Assembly (NCBI GenBank): GCA_964036665.1
Contig: OZ038530.1
Location: 7,640,501-7,704,500, forward strand
DNA length: 64,000 nt
Source of the DNA: Gordius sp. MW1
Taxonomy: Eukaryota > Nematomorpha > Gordioida > Gordea > Gordiidae
Direction of reading: 5' to 3'
The position numbers and the translations under genes are program-made. Positions 24,900-37,400 of the stretch are shown here, one piece after another (position 1 is the stretch's first letter; every line of letters begins with the position of its first letter). Under the pieces are notes generated by a model. It made no database searches. It was not told where the DNA came from and was given only the letters and a program-made list of their open reading frames with translations.

Positions 24900-25934
24900 A
24901 TTGGCAAGGTTCTTGGTGAAGGTTCAGACTAAAATTTCTGGGCTTTTTGAGGGAGGTGAAATGGAAGTGCTAGATAAAGCCTATCAATACGAGTGATCTT
25001 AAGAAAAGTTTAATTCACCAAAATGACGGCATCATAAAGAATATTAGGTAGTCAAGCGCCATAATCTAACATAGTTCCGTCAGGCTTGGAAGGCCGAGAT
25101 ATCAATATTCCCTCATTCCATATAAACCAATATACAACAACAAAGAAGCAGCATGAAAACCAAGCTAGGGCGTCCCCCTTAAGCGACGCGCGCATTCTTC
25201 GCCTGGAATGTGTGGGAAATTAACGAAGGTTACCGCTCTCTCAACAAACGGAAGCGGTTAAAGACATTAGTTTGCCTAGGATAAAGTTTGGGTCATGGAA
25301 TATTGGTACAATGACTAGCAAGAGCAGAGAATTGGCAAACGTTCTAAGGAGGAGAAAAATCAATATCGCTTGTATACAAAAGACCAAATGAAAGGGCCAA
25401 AAAGCAAAATACATAGGTGACTGATACAAACTATATTTTTAAGGTACAGAAACTCATCCGAATGGCTGGCGTCGATATAGTGCTATCGGAAGAATTTCAG
25501 CAAACTGTCGTCGACGTTAAGAGAATCAATGACAGAATTATGGCGATATAGCTTTGTTATAAATCTACTAAGATAAACGTTATATCAGCATACGCCCCTC
25601 AAAGTGGATGCTCTGAGGCGAAAAAAGAGTGTTTTGGGAAGGAGCTTGAAGATGTTCTATCCCAATTCGGTAAAGAGGTAATAATTATCAGAGCGGACCT
25701 CAATGGACGCGTGGGCAAATCAAGGGGAGGATTTGAATGAAATCACGGTGGTCGGGGTTACGGCCTAAGAAATGAAGGAGGTACGGAAATTCTAGAAATT
25801 GCTCAAGCTTTTGACCTAGTAATAGGAAATACCTTCTTCAAAAAGAGACAGGAACATCTTATAACGTACAAAAGCGGCCGCCGTACCACTCAGATAGATT
25901 TCTTTCTAGTCAACAGAGCGCACTTAAAGTATGT
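24900..25934 (+). mobile_element. RTE-like LINE copy 2, 5' part with endonuclease
   Basis: 5' leader, then an endonuclease from about 25265: PRIKFGSWNIGTMTSKSREL, RRRKINIACIQKTK, a later GDLNG-type segment around 25690, and EIAQAFDLVIGNTFFKKRQE, HLITYKSGRRTTQIDFFLVN, RAHLKYV. Stops and shifts are present. The leader motif AGCTAGGGCGTCC (about 25163) recurs at 56451 in LINE copy 3. The coding region stops abruptly at 25934, where a second element is inserted, and resumes at 28323. Confidence 0.85.
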
Positions 25935-26452
25935 TATTCTATTTTTATATAAGATGATGATTATTCTATTTTTAATTTCCATGATTATGAACTCTTTATA
26001 TTTGTTCATTCCAATTCTTAATTTCCAATGCTAAAACATGATGATGAAATTTTTATATTTGTCCAGGATGGCTTTTAAGATATGAGGAATAGGAATAAAT
26101 ATTTGGGCGAATTGAAAGGAAAGATAGGGGGATATACTGGGCCCTAAAAGGATAAACTATATTGGGCCGTAAAGGGATAAACCTTGTTCCCCCCCCCATA
26201 GGGGGACTCACTTTAATTCTTTCTTTAGATCCTTTATATATAGTTTATTGATAAATGATAATCAAATCCGAGAATTAAAATAATTAATTAAATCACACAA
26301 AAATTAAATAATTAATCGAAACGCGTTATCATGTTCAATGATGCGTATTCAAGTTGATCAATGGGGAAGAAATAACAAATACGTATAAGCGCGTGTGGGG
26401 GGGGGGGGGGGGTAAAGTAACACACGTATTGAAATTAAATAGAAAGTAAAAG

Positions 26453-28102
26453 CAGTCTTGTTAAGGAGCGGCGCTCCTGAGCGCCGTTACATTTTTTTAA
26501 AAAAAGCTGGAGCGCCACTCCTTTTTAAAAATGAGGAGCGGGAGCGGGAGTCGCTCCTTTTAGGGCAGGAGCGGAGGAGCGCCGCTTCTCCGCTCCTTTA
26601 AATTTAATATATAAATTATATTATTTTTAAATATTAATAATGTTTGTTAATTAAAATTTAATGAAAATATAATTTTAATTTTATTTAAATTTAATTTATT
26701 ATTCATTATTAAATGGAGCCGAGTTTTATTTTGATTTTTCATCTAATCATTTGAAACATTAAACGTATCGGTGCATTCGACCAAAGTTTAACTGACCAAA
26801 TATCTATGAATGTCTACGAATGTCTATGAATATTTAACGAAAATGCTCCTTGAGAGGGGTTTACAGAGACGAAAACGTTAGGGTTAGTGTTTTAGGTCGG
26901 GGTTTTAGGTTAGGGTTTGGGTTAGGATTAGATGCACACATTTTAATCGACAAATGCATTTTCGTAGACATTTATTTGTTATTTGCTCTTTGGTCAATTG
27001 CAACTGAATCAACATTAAACATCTGTTTTTCCTTTTTTATATTGAAATTTTTTTGAAAAACCTTGTAACTGTAAGTCATATTAATTTAATATTCATTTTA
27101 TAGATATATAATAAAAAATAGTTTTATTATGGATCTAGAGATTATAGAAGATGAAGAAGAAACCGAAGTGGAATTTCCATTTCCACCATTTAAAAAATAT
27201 TTCAAGCTTATTGATACAGATGATAAAGTCAGATTAAAGGCGAAATGCCTATTGTGCATTAATAACAAAATGATTTCTTTTTCTAAAATCAGCAGCTTTA
27301 ATTTAAAAAAACACCTGAAGGTAAAATCAATATTTCTTTATTTTATAATATTTTTTTTAAATGGTTTGAATTATATTTGGGCAATTCATTACATACATTA
27401 GTTGAGCTTATAAATTTATATTTAGAAAGTACATGATAATCAATATTCAAAAATTGAAAATCATATCAATAGTTTTAGTTATAATAAGTCTTCCTCTTCT
27501 GAGAAAAAACAGTCAATATTAAATTTTGGTCAAAAAACATATGAACCTACAAAAACTGAAGGAGATAATGCGATCATTGATTATGTCATTGAGACACTGG
27601 TTCCTTTATCAACTGTAGATAATCCTAGCTTTGTCAAAATGATAAAAACGTTTTCCCCTTCAGCAAAGGTAAAGCAAAGATAGGTTTGCGTTATGATGAT
27701 GGATGATATTATAGAAATGCTTCCTGGAGTATCTTATGTGTGTACCACAGCTGATTGCTGGAGTGGATTTAGAAGGTAGTGCCTAGGTCTTAGGGGAGAG
27801 GCGTGGGTGTTTGTTAGATTCTCATTTAGAAAATTTATTACTTTTAAAAGCAAATAAAATATTATAAATATTTTGATATATCATATAATATAAATAAAAC
27901 GTTTTAATAAAAAAATATGATTTGTTTCGTGTACCTAATAAAAAAATGAAAATCAAAGGAGCGGTTAAGGAGCGCCGCTCCATTAGTTGGAGCGGGAGGT
28001 TCCTTTTAATATGTAGTAGCGGGAGCGGGAGTTCGCTCCTTTTGAGAAGGTAGGAGCGGGAGCGGGAATCGCTACTTTTAAAAAGGAGCGTTAACAAGAC
28101 TG
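26453..28102 (+). mobile_element. hAT element with GGAGCG subterminal arrays
   Basis: Terminal inverted repeats CAGTCTTGTTAAGGAGC (left) and CAGTCTTGTTAACGCTCC (right, reverse complement). The perfect 8-bp target duplication AGTAAAAG lies at 26445-26452 and 28103-28110. Arrays of GGAGCG/GGAGCGGGAGCG occur at both ends (26463-26600 and 27955-28090). A truncated BED-type transposase lies inside. A degenerate TTAGGG-rich patch sits at 26880-26932. Confidence 0.95.
27129..27780 (+). pseudogene. Truncated hAT transposase, BED finger to first catalytic region
   Basis: Exon 27129-27320 encodes an acidic start (MDLEIIEDEEETEVEF) and the first half of a BED zinc finger (CLLCINN...NLKKHLK). It splices at AAG|GTAAAA to 27426, completing the finger as HLKKVH (C-x2-C...H-x4-H). 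Exon 2 continues with SFSYNKSSSSEKKQSILNFG, then VPLSTVDNPSFVKMIKTFSP, a typical hAT N-terminal region. After a stop near 27681 the frame carries SYVCTTADCWSGF, matching the first-Asp motif of hAT catalytic domains, before further stops. The central and C-terminal catalytic and dimerisation parts are missing, so it cannot encode an active transposase. Confidence 0.8.
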
Positions 28103-28322
28103 AGTAAAAGTATTCCTATGAACTTAAGGTTACAGGAAAAGTAGTTACTCAGTGAGTATGCCTCTGATAGGCAGATGTACTTCTCGTATAAGATATAAGA
28201 TCAAGAGATCCGACAATGTTAAGAAATCTAACAATAAATGTTGTAATTAATCGACTGAGATACACTGTTTTACGAGGGGTTGGGGGAACATGGGGAATAT
28301 CCACGTATCAAGGGATACGATA

Positions 28323-30430
28323 CATGTTCAAAATGTTTAGGTAAAACCGAGTGAAATATTGGCCTGTCAACACAAGCTGTTGGTGATGGACTTTATATTA
28401 AAGGGCACTAAAGGGCAAAAGGTACAAAGAGCAGCGGCACAATGGAGGAAACTAAAGGATAATATTCAACATTTTCAGAAACAAGTAATTAAACATGCTG
28501 AATATAAGAAAAATACTTCATGTGAGGATCAATGGAATGGTATAGCTGCCACAATGCGAAAAGCGGGACGACAAATACTAGGTGAAAGCAAGCCCACTAA
28601 AAGAATTCTCAAGGAGACGTGGTGGTGGAATGAAGAAGTGCAAAAATGTATCAAGGAAGAGAAGAGATTGTACAAAGTTTGGTATAAAAGCAAGGATAGT
28701 AATGATAAGCAAGCTTACCCTGTAGCTAAAAGATCGGCTAAAAAATTCGTAGCAAAAGCAAAAAGTAAGGTGTACGACGATATAAATGTAAAACTAAACT
28801 CCAAGGAAGGAGAAAGATTGATCTACAAAATCGCAAGTCAAGGGCCCGAAATTCTAAAGATTACCTAGAATGCCGGCTAATCAAGGGTCAAAAGGGAGAA
28901 ATACTAACACAAGCGATTTATCAATTTTAAAAGGGGCCTGTAGTCGAAGACATTAACCAGGAAAATACAATAGGAGAATTAAACACAGCGGACTGGATCA
29001 CGGAAACGGAAGTCAAAGTTGCTATGGGTAAACTTAAGTCAGGAAAAGCTTTTGGACCAGACAATATATCAAAAGAGGGCTTTAAAGCGTTAGGCAATAC
29101 TGGTGCACAATTTCTCCCCAACCTTTTCAACAATATCTTGAAAACGGGTAGAATGCTTAACGAGTGGAGGGATAGCTACATCATCCCGATATACAAGATG
29201 AAAGGGGACATTCAGGATTGCAACAATTACAGTGGGATAAAGCTAATGAGTCACACTTTCAAGGTGTGGGAAAAAGTGATCGAAAAACGACTTCGGAGTT
29301 TGGTTCAAATTCAAGATAACTAATTGGGATTCATGCCGGAGAGGTCTACAGCAGACGCTCTAAACAGTGTTAAAAGATTAATGGAACGGTTTAAAAAGGA
29401 AAAGGATTTGCACATGTGTTTCATCGAACTAGAAAAAGCGTTCAATAAAGTTCCTCGTACTTTAGTGTGGAAATGTCTTAAAGAAAACAATGTGCCAGAA
29501 TTATACGTTAGAGCAATAAAAGATATGTACAAGGGAAATAGAACGTACGTTAGAACAATTTTGCCATTAACACTGGAGTTCATCAAGGTTCAGCTCTTAG
29601 CCCCTTCCTATTCATAATGATCCAAGGATTTGGGCGAGGAAGCTCCTTGGGCAATGATCTTTGTAGACGATATAATCTTCTGTGCCAAAGGTGAACAAGA
29701 ATTGGCTAATACTGTAAATAGATGGGTAAAATAGAAGAAAGTGGTCTCAGGGTAAATCGAAAGAAAAGAGAATACATGAAGACAAAGTTTAAATCAAATG
29801 AAAACCAGCTAAGTGCATCCCTTACTTTAGGCGATTGGCAACTTACAAGAGTGAATTCCTATAAATATTAGGAACAACACTTCAATCGGATGGTGGAATG
29901 GATAAAGATATCCAAGCAAGGATAAATTACGGATGGCTCAAGTGGAGGGACATGACAGGCGTTCTGTGTGACAAAAACATACCGAGAAGACTAAAAGGCG
30001 CACTGTATAAATCCATCATACAACCAACAGTCCTGTATAGCTCGGAATCATGGGCTATACGTAAAAAGGGAAGAGCAGCGTCCTGCGGCCATGGACATGA
30101 GAATGCTAAGATGGGTGCTAGGAGTAAGCAAAAAGGAACATAGGCGAAATGAAGAAAGAAGAAGAATTTTGGGTACTACATCTATTACGACAAAGCTCAA
30201 GAAATAAACTAAGATGGTATGGCCATGTCGAAAAAAGGGACGATAGCTACGTCGGAAAGAAAATCGAGATGATAAATTTCGCAGAAAAACGAAGGAGAGG
30301 AAGACCCAAGCTTACCTGGATCCATAAAATACGGCACGATATGAAAGCCCACAAGATAAAGAAAGATCTATGTAAACATAGAAACAAATGAAAACGAATG
30401 CTGAAAGGACTGCCCACCAGCCTAGGTGAC
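28323..30430 (+). mobile_element. RTE-like LINE copy 2, 3' part with reverse transcriptase
   Basis: It resumes the LINE with KPSEILACQHKLLVMDF and an open linker to 28868. RT domains follow: KLKSGKAFGPDNISKEGFKA (29024 on), GRMLNEWRDSYIIPIYKMKG, LMSHTFKVWEKVIEKRL, GFMPERSTADALNSVKRLM, DLHMCFIELEKAFNKVPR and the catalytic FVDD near 29660. The C-terminal part includes RRLKGALYKSIIQPTVLYSS, ESWAIRKK and LRWYGHVEKRDD, ending KLTWIHKIRHDMKAH. A stop at 29321-29323, a lost chunk around 29617-29640 and several shifts show it is inactive, but this copy is the best preserved RT of the three. Confidence 0.9.
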
Positions 30431-31420
30431 AAACAGTCATAGAAAAAAAAGAAGATGAATTTTGTAAAAACAATACATACCCCAAAACTAAGCGATGTAT
30501 AAAAAGAAAAAACTCCAAGTCGAACCCTCGGCGGGGTCTTGAGTGCGCAGCCTTTAACACCCCCCCCCCCCCCACCAGTGGCGAAGAATCTGGTTTGTTT
30601 TATAAATTATTTGTTTTCCTAAAGATTTAGAATAGGGCAAATTTAATTAGTTAATTATATATAAATGATTTAAAAAAGGAAGTTACATTTGGACTTGCGC
30701 CTAGTTCTGGGGTACTGTTCTAACAAAACTCGTCCTTACTCCATATAAATGTAGAACATTTGCAATGCATATTAATAAAATTACAATAAAGAACTATGCT
30801 GGATATAATTTATAAGTTGATCCCATATTAGAATGGAAATACAGTTTTTATCGAATAATAGCAATTTTAAATTTAAATATGTCGCTGAAACGTGCCTTTT
30901 TCCGTATTTAAATTATTTTGCAAATATAGGTTTTCATTTTAAGCTGTCTATTATATATTCTACATAAAAACCTTTTGTGTCTGTTTTTAGTATTTATAAT
31001 GTTAAATATACTTCGTTAATAAATCTGCATATCTATACCTTTAAAGAGCATAAAATTTGTCAAATCTTACACATTTTTGACTAATAAATGAACGATATTT
31101 GTAGAACAAGTTAGTAAATCTGATCAGTTAGCGTACAAACTAATTAGATACAGAATAACACCGATATCGGATTTTAGCAAACTTATCCAATTATTTTCAT
31201 TTTTCAACCTATCTTTTTTCTCTGTTTTGATCGAATTGTTACCTAAAATCTTATATGATACATCCTCATGACTAATATAATCACTTATTCTCATACGATA
31301 TAAAATTATTAAGTTTTATCACACCATAAATTTAAATAGTAGATTTATTAAAATGTGTCATCTTTTCAAATTAGTACATAAAACCCCCAGAACAATTAGA
31401 ATTCGGTATTTATTGGCTCA
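30431..31420. other. AT-rich intergenic DNA downstream of SRP72
   Basis: A C-run at 30560-30573. Otherwise no gene or repeat recognised. Confidence 0.4.
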
Positions 31421-31424
31421 TTCA

Positions 31425-34400
31425 CTACCATCGACCACCCTTCTTCTTTTTCTTTATCTTCGAAGGTAGATTTTGAGGCTTACTCTGAGGTGCTGATGCA
31501 TTTGAAGAATTTGGATTTCCAGTCACAGTAGATTGACTCGTACTAAATTTATAAAAAAATATAAATTAACACTTGCGCCATTTTTAAGACTGCATTTTAA
31601 TAAAAGGTATTACTTGTCGTCGATTAGAATTGCCCCTTGTGTGCCTCTGCCTGATGTCATTAAAAAACATAATATATATTTTAAAATATAACCTCAATAA
31701 AATTATCTCGAGAGTCAAAATTTTGTTATACGATTATTAGCTAAATGTTCAATGTAAAAAAGCCTAGAAATCATTAGATCACTAATGGTTGTCAAAGATC
31801 TTATACTCCTTAGTTTAATCTTTATATCTGAGAGCCATGGTGTTAAATAAATAAAGAATTAAGATCACTTTCGTTCTACAAAGATAAACTAGTTAACCCG
31901 AAAATAGTAATGTAAAAAGACCTGGTCCATCGACGGTATTTCCCTTTTTATTAGTTCCTCCAGGCCCAACCTTCCTACGATAATAACCTGGCCGACTGCT
32001 CTTGTGCTGTTTTGGCAACCAACGTTCGGGATCCAAACCGATAGTATTCTTGCTGTAATCGCCTACGAAGGATTCAGGTCTCTTAGCCTTAAGCTGGGCT
32101 ACTCGCTTAGCCGATTGCCTTTGCTTTCTAAGCAGCGCACTATTTTTATTCCGACGAGAAGTGGACTGTGATACTAGTACGTCCATCGTGTTTCTGGCAT
32201 CTTGTAGCTCGCTAAATTTTTGTTTATTAAAAAACGTTTGATCGGTGCATACAATTTAGTGCGTTATATTAAATCAAAAAATCTCTCTTATATATAAATG
32301 AAAAATTTGCTTCGTTAAATTATAATGTTTCGCTATTGACACAAAACCACACATTTTAAATATCAACTAAATTGCCTAATCCAAAACATTATTCATTATG
32401 TAAGTATAATTAAAAACATATTTACTACAAAGAAGTAGTGAAAATCAATAGGCAACACTCCCCAACTTTTACTGGTAAAGCGAGCATTAAAAGTGAAGCA
32501 AAAATGAGAACTTTTATATCAACCCCTTTTTGTTGGAGACAGCCTTAGATTTACGCCTCTTGTAAGAGAACATTTTCTTAGCCAACTCCAATTCATCTTC
32601 TAAACCAACTTCAGCCAAATTACCATCATCATTTTGCACTTCTGTCCCTTGAGACAGTTTATCGCACAGCCTAAAAGATTCAACATTAAAAATAAAAATT
32701 ATTAACGTAAGTCTTTACTTCATAGCCTTGTCTTTGTCATACTTGATGAGCAATTTGATCAAGAGGATTTGAAAGGATTTTTCAAGTGGATGGTCTCTAG
32801 GTAAATTATAATTTTGTAAATAATAAATAAAAGTTCAACCGTTTTGAGTAATTAAATGATGGAATAAAGGTTGTGAATTTATTTTAAATTCGACAGATAA
32901 GATATGACTAAAAAATTCAATAGGACAACTAAAATGATGATCTACAAGAAGAAAAAATCTCTAAAATAAATTACACCTTTAAAGCATAATTTTATTTGCT
33001 ATAGACACAAAGGTGTTAAGCCATTTGCCCTGCTTAATGATTATAACTTACTTGGAATATGCTTCCAATATAGGAATAACATTTTGTGCAAAATCTTTTT
33101 CGGCCGTATTAAGTTTGAGAAGAAAATTGACCAACTTTTCCAGCAATATTTTGTAGGCATCGGAATCGGTCTAAATTGTCATCGGATAAATAAATTTATG
33201 AGAGCCAGTCTTATATGTTAATTTTTAAAACAAAGAATAACAAAACATAATTTGAAAATCAGAAAAATTAACCCTTATAAAGCATCAAATTAAATATTCA
33301 TGCATATGTAAGCGGATGAGCAAAAAGCATTTGGTAAATGTTGCCTATCAAGGTTCCTGATTTAAATGAGTGGGCTGAGTTCAAACCAATTTTTAAGGAA
33401 TCGACTAGAATGAAAAATCCAGACTTTGCAAAAATCTGGCTTAATCTTTAAAAATGAATTTGAGCAATCAGCTGGTATAAAATGAAAATGGTTTTGAAAA
33501 TAAAACATTAAAATACCACTATCATTATTTAGATTGAATTAACATCCTTATAAACACTTAAATAACTATATTTGGTTTCAAAAAGAGAGCGTCATATTAA
33601 AAAACGAATTTAAGAGCGAATAAGTTAAGATTTAACATTAGGGTGTATTGTGGGCATTATTTTTTATTAACCCCATCTAGCTTTTTACAACCTAATACCT
33701 AAGGGTAAAATAATTAGATTTTAGAAAAAGATGGTAAATGGACCTCCTTAGTTTCCCGGTAGTGCTGCAACCATTGCAAATACAAGGTTCCACATTTCTC
33801 TTCGCTGCCCATCTTAACATACAAGGCTACCAAGTATTGCAGCTAGAGTGGAATAATAATTAATGTGAGCATGAATTTTTATAATTATTGAAAGAAATAA
33901 ATTGCTTTTAATAAACATAAATCGTTCAAAACTACCAAAATGTTGTTAACTTACCACTTCTGGGTAATCATATAAACTAGGTAACGTTAACAAAGTTTCC
34001 ACAACTTCAGCCAAATCCCCTTTTAGACAAAGGCGTAAATAAATAAAAATTAGTAAACATTTAAAGTTAGAAAATTCAGCTTTTTCCAAATTATGCGTTA
34101 ATCTCACCTTTCACGTATAGTATTTGAGCTTTGACCAGAACCAACTCTTTTTCAAATTTTCCCTCTTTCGCTTTAGCTTGGTACTCCTGTATTAAACATA
34201 AACTACTTTAATACCTAGAAATTCTAGGCAACTAACTTTTCAGAATCTAAGTTTATGTTGCAAATTTAAGAAAGACCAAAAAAAATTAAAAATTTCTTTG
34301 ACTTTTAATATCGACCGTCTATAATTAGCAGTTTAAGCTACTTTTTATTCTAGTCCATATATACCAAATTTAGTAAAAATATTGAATAAGAAAATCGAAA

Positions 34401-37400
34401 GTAACCAATAAGTTTTATAAATGTAGATGTGCAATTGTTCCCACTCAAAGATAACCTGGATGCTTTGCAGGGCTGCATCGTAATTTTTGTCTTTACACAA
34501 CAAGGCAACATTTAAAAGTATCAAACGTATGTTGGGCTCGTTGAAGCGCTGCTGGTAACCTTTAATCGCGTTCTTGCACAAATCGAACTATGGTGGCGGG
34601 CAGAATACAAAGATGATTAGTATAAAATGCTACTTTACGTATTTACAATTATTATTGCATAGGAGCTGATCTTAAGATTTAATGTTTTACCTAAAATTTA
34701 TAGGTTAACTAATTCTTCTTAAGTTAAGGCATAACGTGGCCAGGGAAGGGCAGCTGCTTCCACTAAACCAAAGAATTCCCTTAAATTCAACTATGGTTAA
34801 AATTTTAGAGGATCCTTTTGCCACTCTTTAGCCCTATCCCAAGTCAATGGGTTAAACAATGGGCCAGTTATAATTTCCAAACGGTTAAAGGCACTTTTAA
34901 CGATTAATATTAAGACAAATGCAGGAAACGAAATGGGTTAAAGACCTGATTGGTTCGAAAGGCAAATATAGCTTGGTTGAGGGTCAAATCGCGTAATTGT
35001 TGAGAGCTCAATTTGTTGGCTACTTCGTGGTCACCAATCTTTTTGATGCCCTTCTTGTATTCAGCCATGTTTTTCTACATTACAAATTATAAAAAGAATA
35101 AATATTAATCATAAATGAAAGAATTAACGAAACCTGATCAACGATGTATTTGTTGTTGGTGATGATCAAATGAAGCGGCGAGGATTCATCTAAAGCTCTA
35201 AATAGGCGTATTATTGTGTAAAGCATAGATTCCCACACATACAATTTTTTAAATTTCAACTATTTTTCCAGAAAAATTTAATAGTATAACATTATAAATT
35301 TATACGATTGAATTATAAGTTTTTTAGTGAAAATATGGTTACGTGTTTAATAATTCGTCATAAATTTGAACGGCCTCAGCATTTTTCCCTATGATTTGAT
35401 CCACGTACGCAATTTGAGCCCTGAAAGTATGATAAAATTACAGGCCCTTGCTAAAGCTTAAGATATATATACTTAAATTATTGAAGATTAAAAAATAATT
35501 ATCCATTGAATCGTCCAAAATATTATATAAACAAATAAAAAATTGTTTTCACTTTATGTTTGTCATTTCCTTTTCATAATCCAGGTCTTGATCGTTTTGC
35601 AAAAATATCTTCCTACACGTATCTTTAACAAGCAGATTCAAATTTAATTTTACAAAAAACCTTAGAGGATTCAAAAAATTCAATAAAGATATCATCAGAA
35701 TTACTTAACTTATTTTTTTATATACAAAAAAACTTTATTTTTGACAATAATAAAGAAAGATCGAATACAAGTTTATATGTATACCAGTAGCCTTTTTCAA
35801 ATTGACCATCGCCGCCTCCTTCTTGCCCTCTGCCAAGTTGATACATGCTAGGTTAAAGTAAATTTCGTAGTTCGACCGTACACTTTCATCATTTTCAAAT
35901 GTCTAATTAAAAATCAATATATATTTGATGATTAAATAATTTGAAGTGGGAAGAAGTAAACATAAAATTTATTTTAATATTATAATTGTTATGAAGCCAA
36001 TACTTACAAGAACAAACCCTGGAGAGTGGAAGTTCCACGTGGGTGACACAAAAAATTGGCAACAATTAAATATTAAATTTTTATGGTTTTTATGAAAATT
36101 AATCGTTTGAGAGATGGCCCAAGCTTAAAAAATAAGGGAGAGATGATATAAAATTAAACAAAAATTTAAAATGCCCAACAATTAGACACCCCTTCCTTCA
36201 AAAAATAGCGTGACATATATGCCCTTTCCATTAATAGACTTGCAAAAAGTTGACCAACTTTGTCTTTCATTCGAGTTTTTAATTTAAGAGTAAATATGTG
36301 TTAAAAGTTAAGCTTAATCATGCTCACCAAAGAAAAAGATATATAGGGCTATATGCCTTTTATTATTTTAATCCAAAAGCTTCCGTCGTTGGAAAATCGT
36401 AATAATCACAAAAAATTGTTAACAGAATTTAGAAAACAATTAATATCTTTTGCTATAACACCATAAAATCAAGCCCGTAAAATAAAAAAGACTAGAGTCG
36501 AGGGGGGAGGGGAGGAATTTTCATTTTTTTTCGAATAATTTGTATTTATAGTATTATAAAAATGAGGGATGAGAAAGGTCTAGCCCGTTGGGCCGACGGG
36601 CAACTGTCGGAAAATAAGATTTTCGGGCGGGCCCGGGCGGGCACTATAACAATTCGAGAAATTTGGGCATTTTTTATATATTGTATTATTTTGTCACCAT
36701 TTTATTTCATCGTATAAGACTTATTAATCGTGTTTCTTAACCCAAGAAGCAGAGTCAAACTAATAATTCTTCTAAAATATAACAAAAATCATTATTTCAG
36801 GCCTGGCGGATTTAATAATTTGGGCATGGCCGGGCGGACTCTTAAAAGAATTTAAGCGGGCCCCGGCGGGAAATTAGTTATAAAATCGGACAGGGCCGAG
36901 TTCGAGCAGAAATTTAATAAATTTGACCTCTAAAAAGATATGAACTTTATGCATAAAATATAAAGCCTTATAAAAATAGTCACAATAAGACAAGATTAAT
37001 TTTTTATTTGCCCAGCGATTTTTGTATTCAAAATTTCACCTGAGGTGGAACATTCCCGATGAATGTTAATAATGCCAATCCATTCTATCAATGGACATAT
37101 TAATTAATAAATTTTTATTTAATGACTATAGGGAAAATTTTGTCCAATGGTGCATGTAGATATGGAGAAAAAAAGCTGTAGCTATATTAAGCAGTGGTAC
37201 GAATAAAATTTTATAAACTGTTAGGGTTTTTAGAAAGATTCAAGCAAGAAGCTAGAAATTGTTAATTCAAATAAACTTCAATGGATAAAGTTGAAATATT
37301 AGTACAAACTGACATCTCAATTATTTAAATAGCTTTTGCTAATAAAAAAGTTTGTTTGTCAACACTGTGTTTTCATAAATTTCATCTGAGTCACAATGTT

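Larger units (their letters stand above)
25935..28322. mobile_element. Solo-LTR-like insertion in LINE copy 2 (itself interrupted)
   Basis: Begins TATTCTATTT after TATGT (25930-25934) and ends GGATACGATA before CATGT (28323-28327), a 5-bp duplication with one mismatch. Removing it rejoins LINE coding sequence HLKYV with the downstream KPSEILACQHK. Without the nested hAT and one copy of its 8-bp duplication it is about 730 bp. Its parts match the LTRs at 47389-47912 and 48811-49330: TTGGGCCGTAAA, GAAGAAATAA, ACGTATAAGCGCG plus a poly-G run (about 26396-26412), and the GGATACGATA end. It is a diverged relative, not an identical copy. Confidence 0.75.

Noticed and set aside
26880..26932. Telomere-like TTAGGG words (also 57495-57555)
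   Set aside because: Short, degenerate and inside transposable-element sequence; not a telomere or a convincing interstitial array.
34345..34581. 78-codon ORF with internal Met in SRP72
   Set aside because: It is exon 34587-34456 plus intron read-through; the real exon ends at the GTTATC donor.
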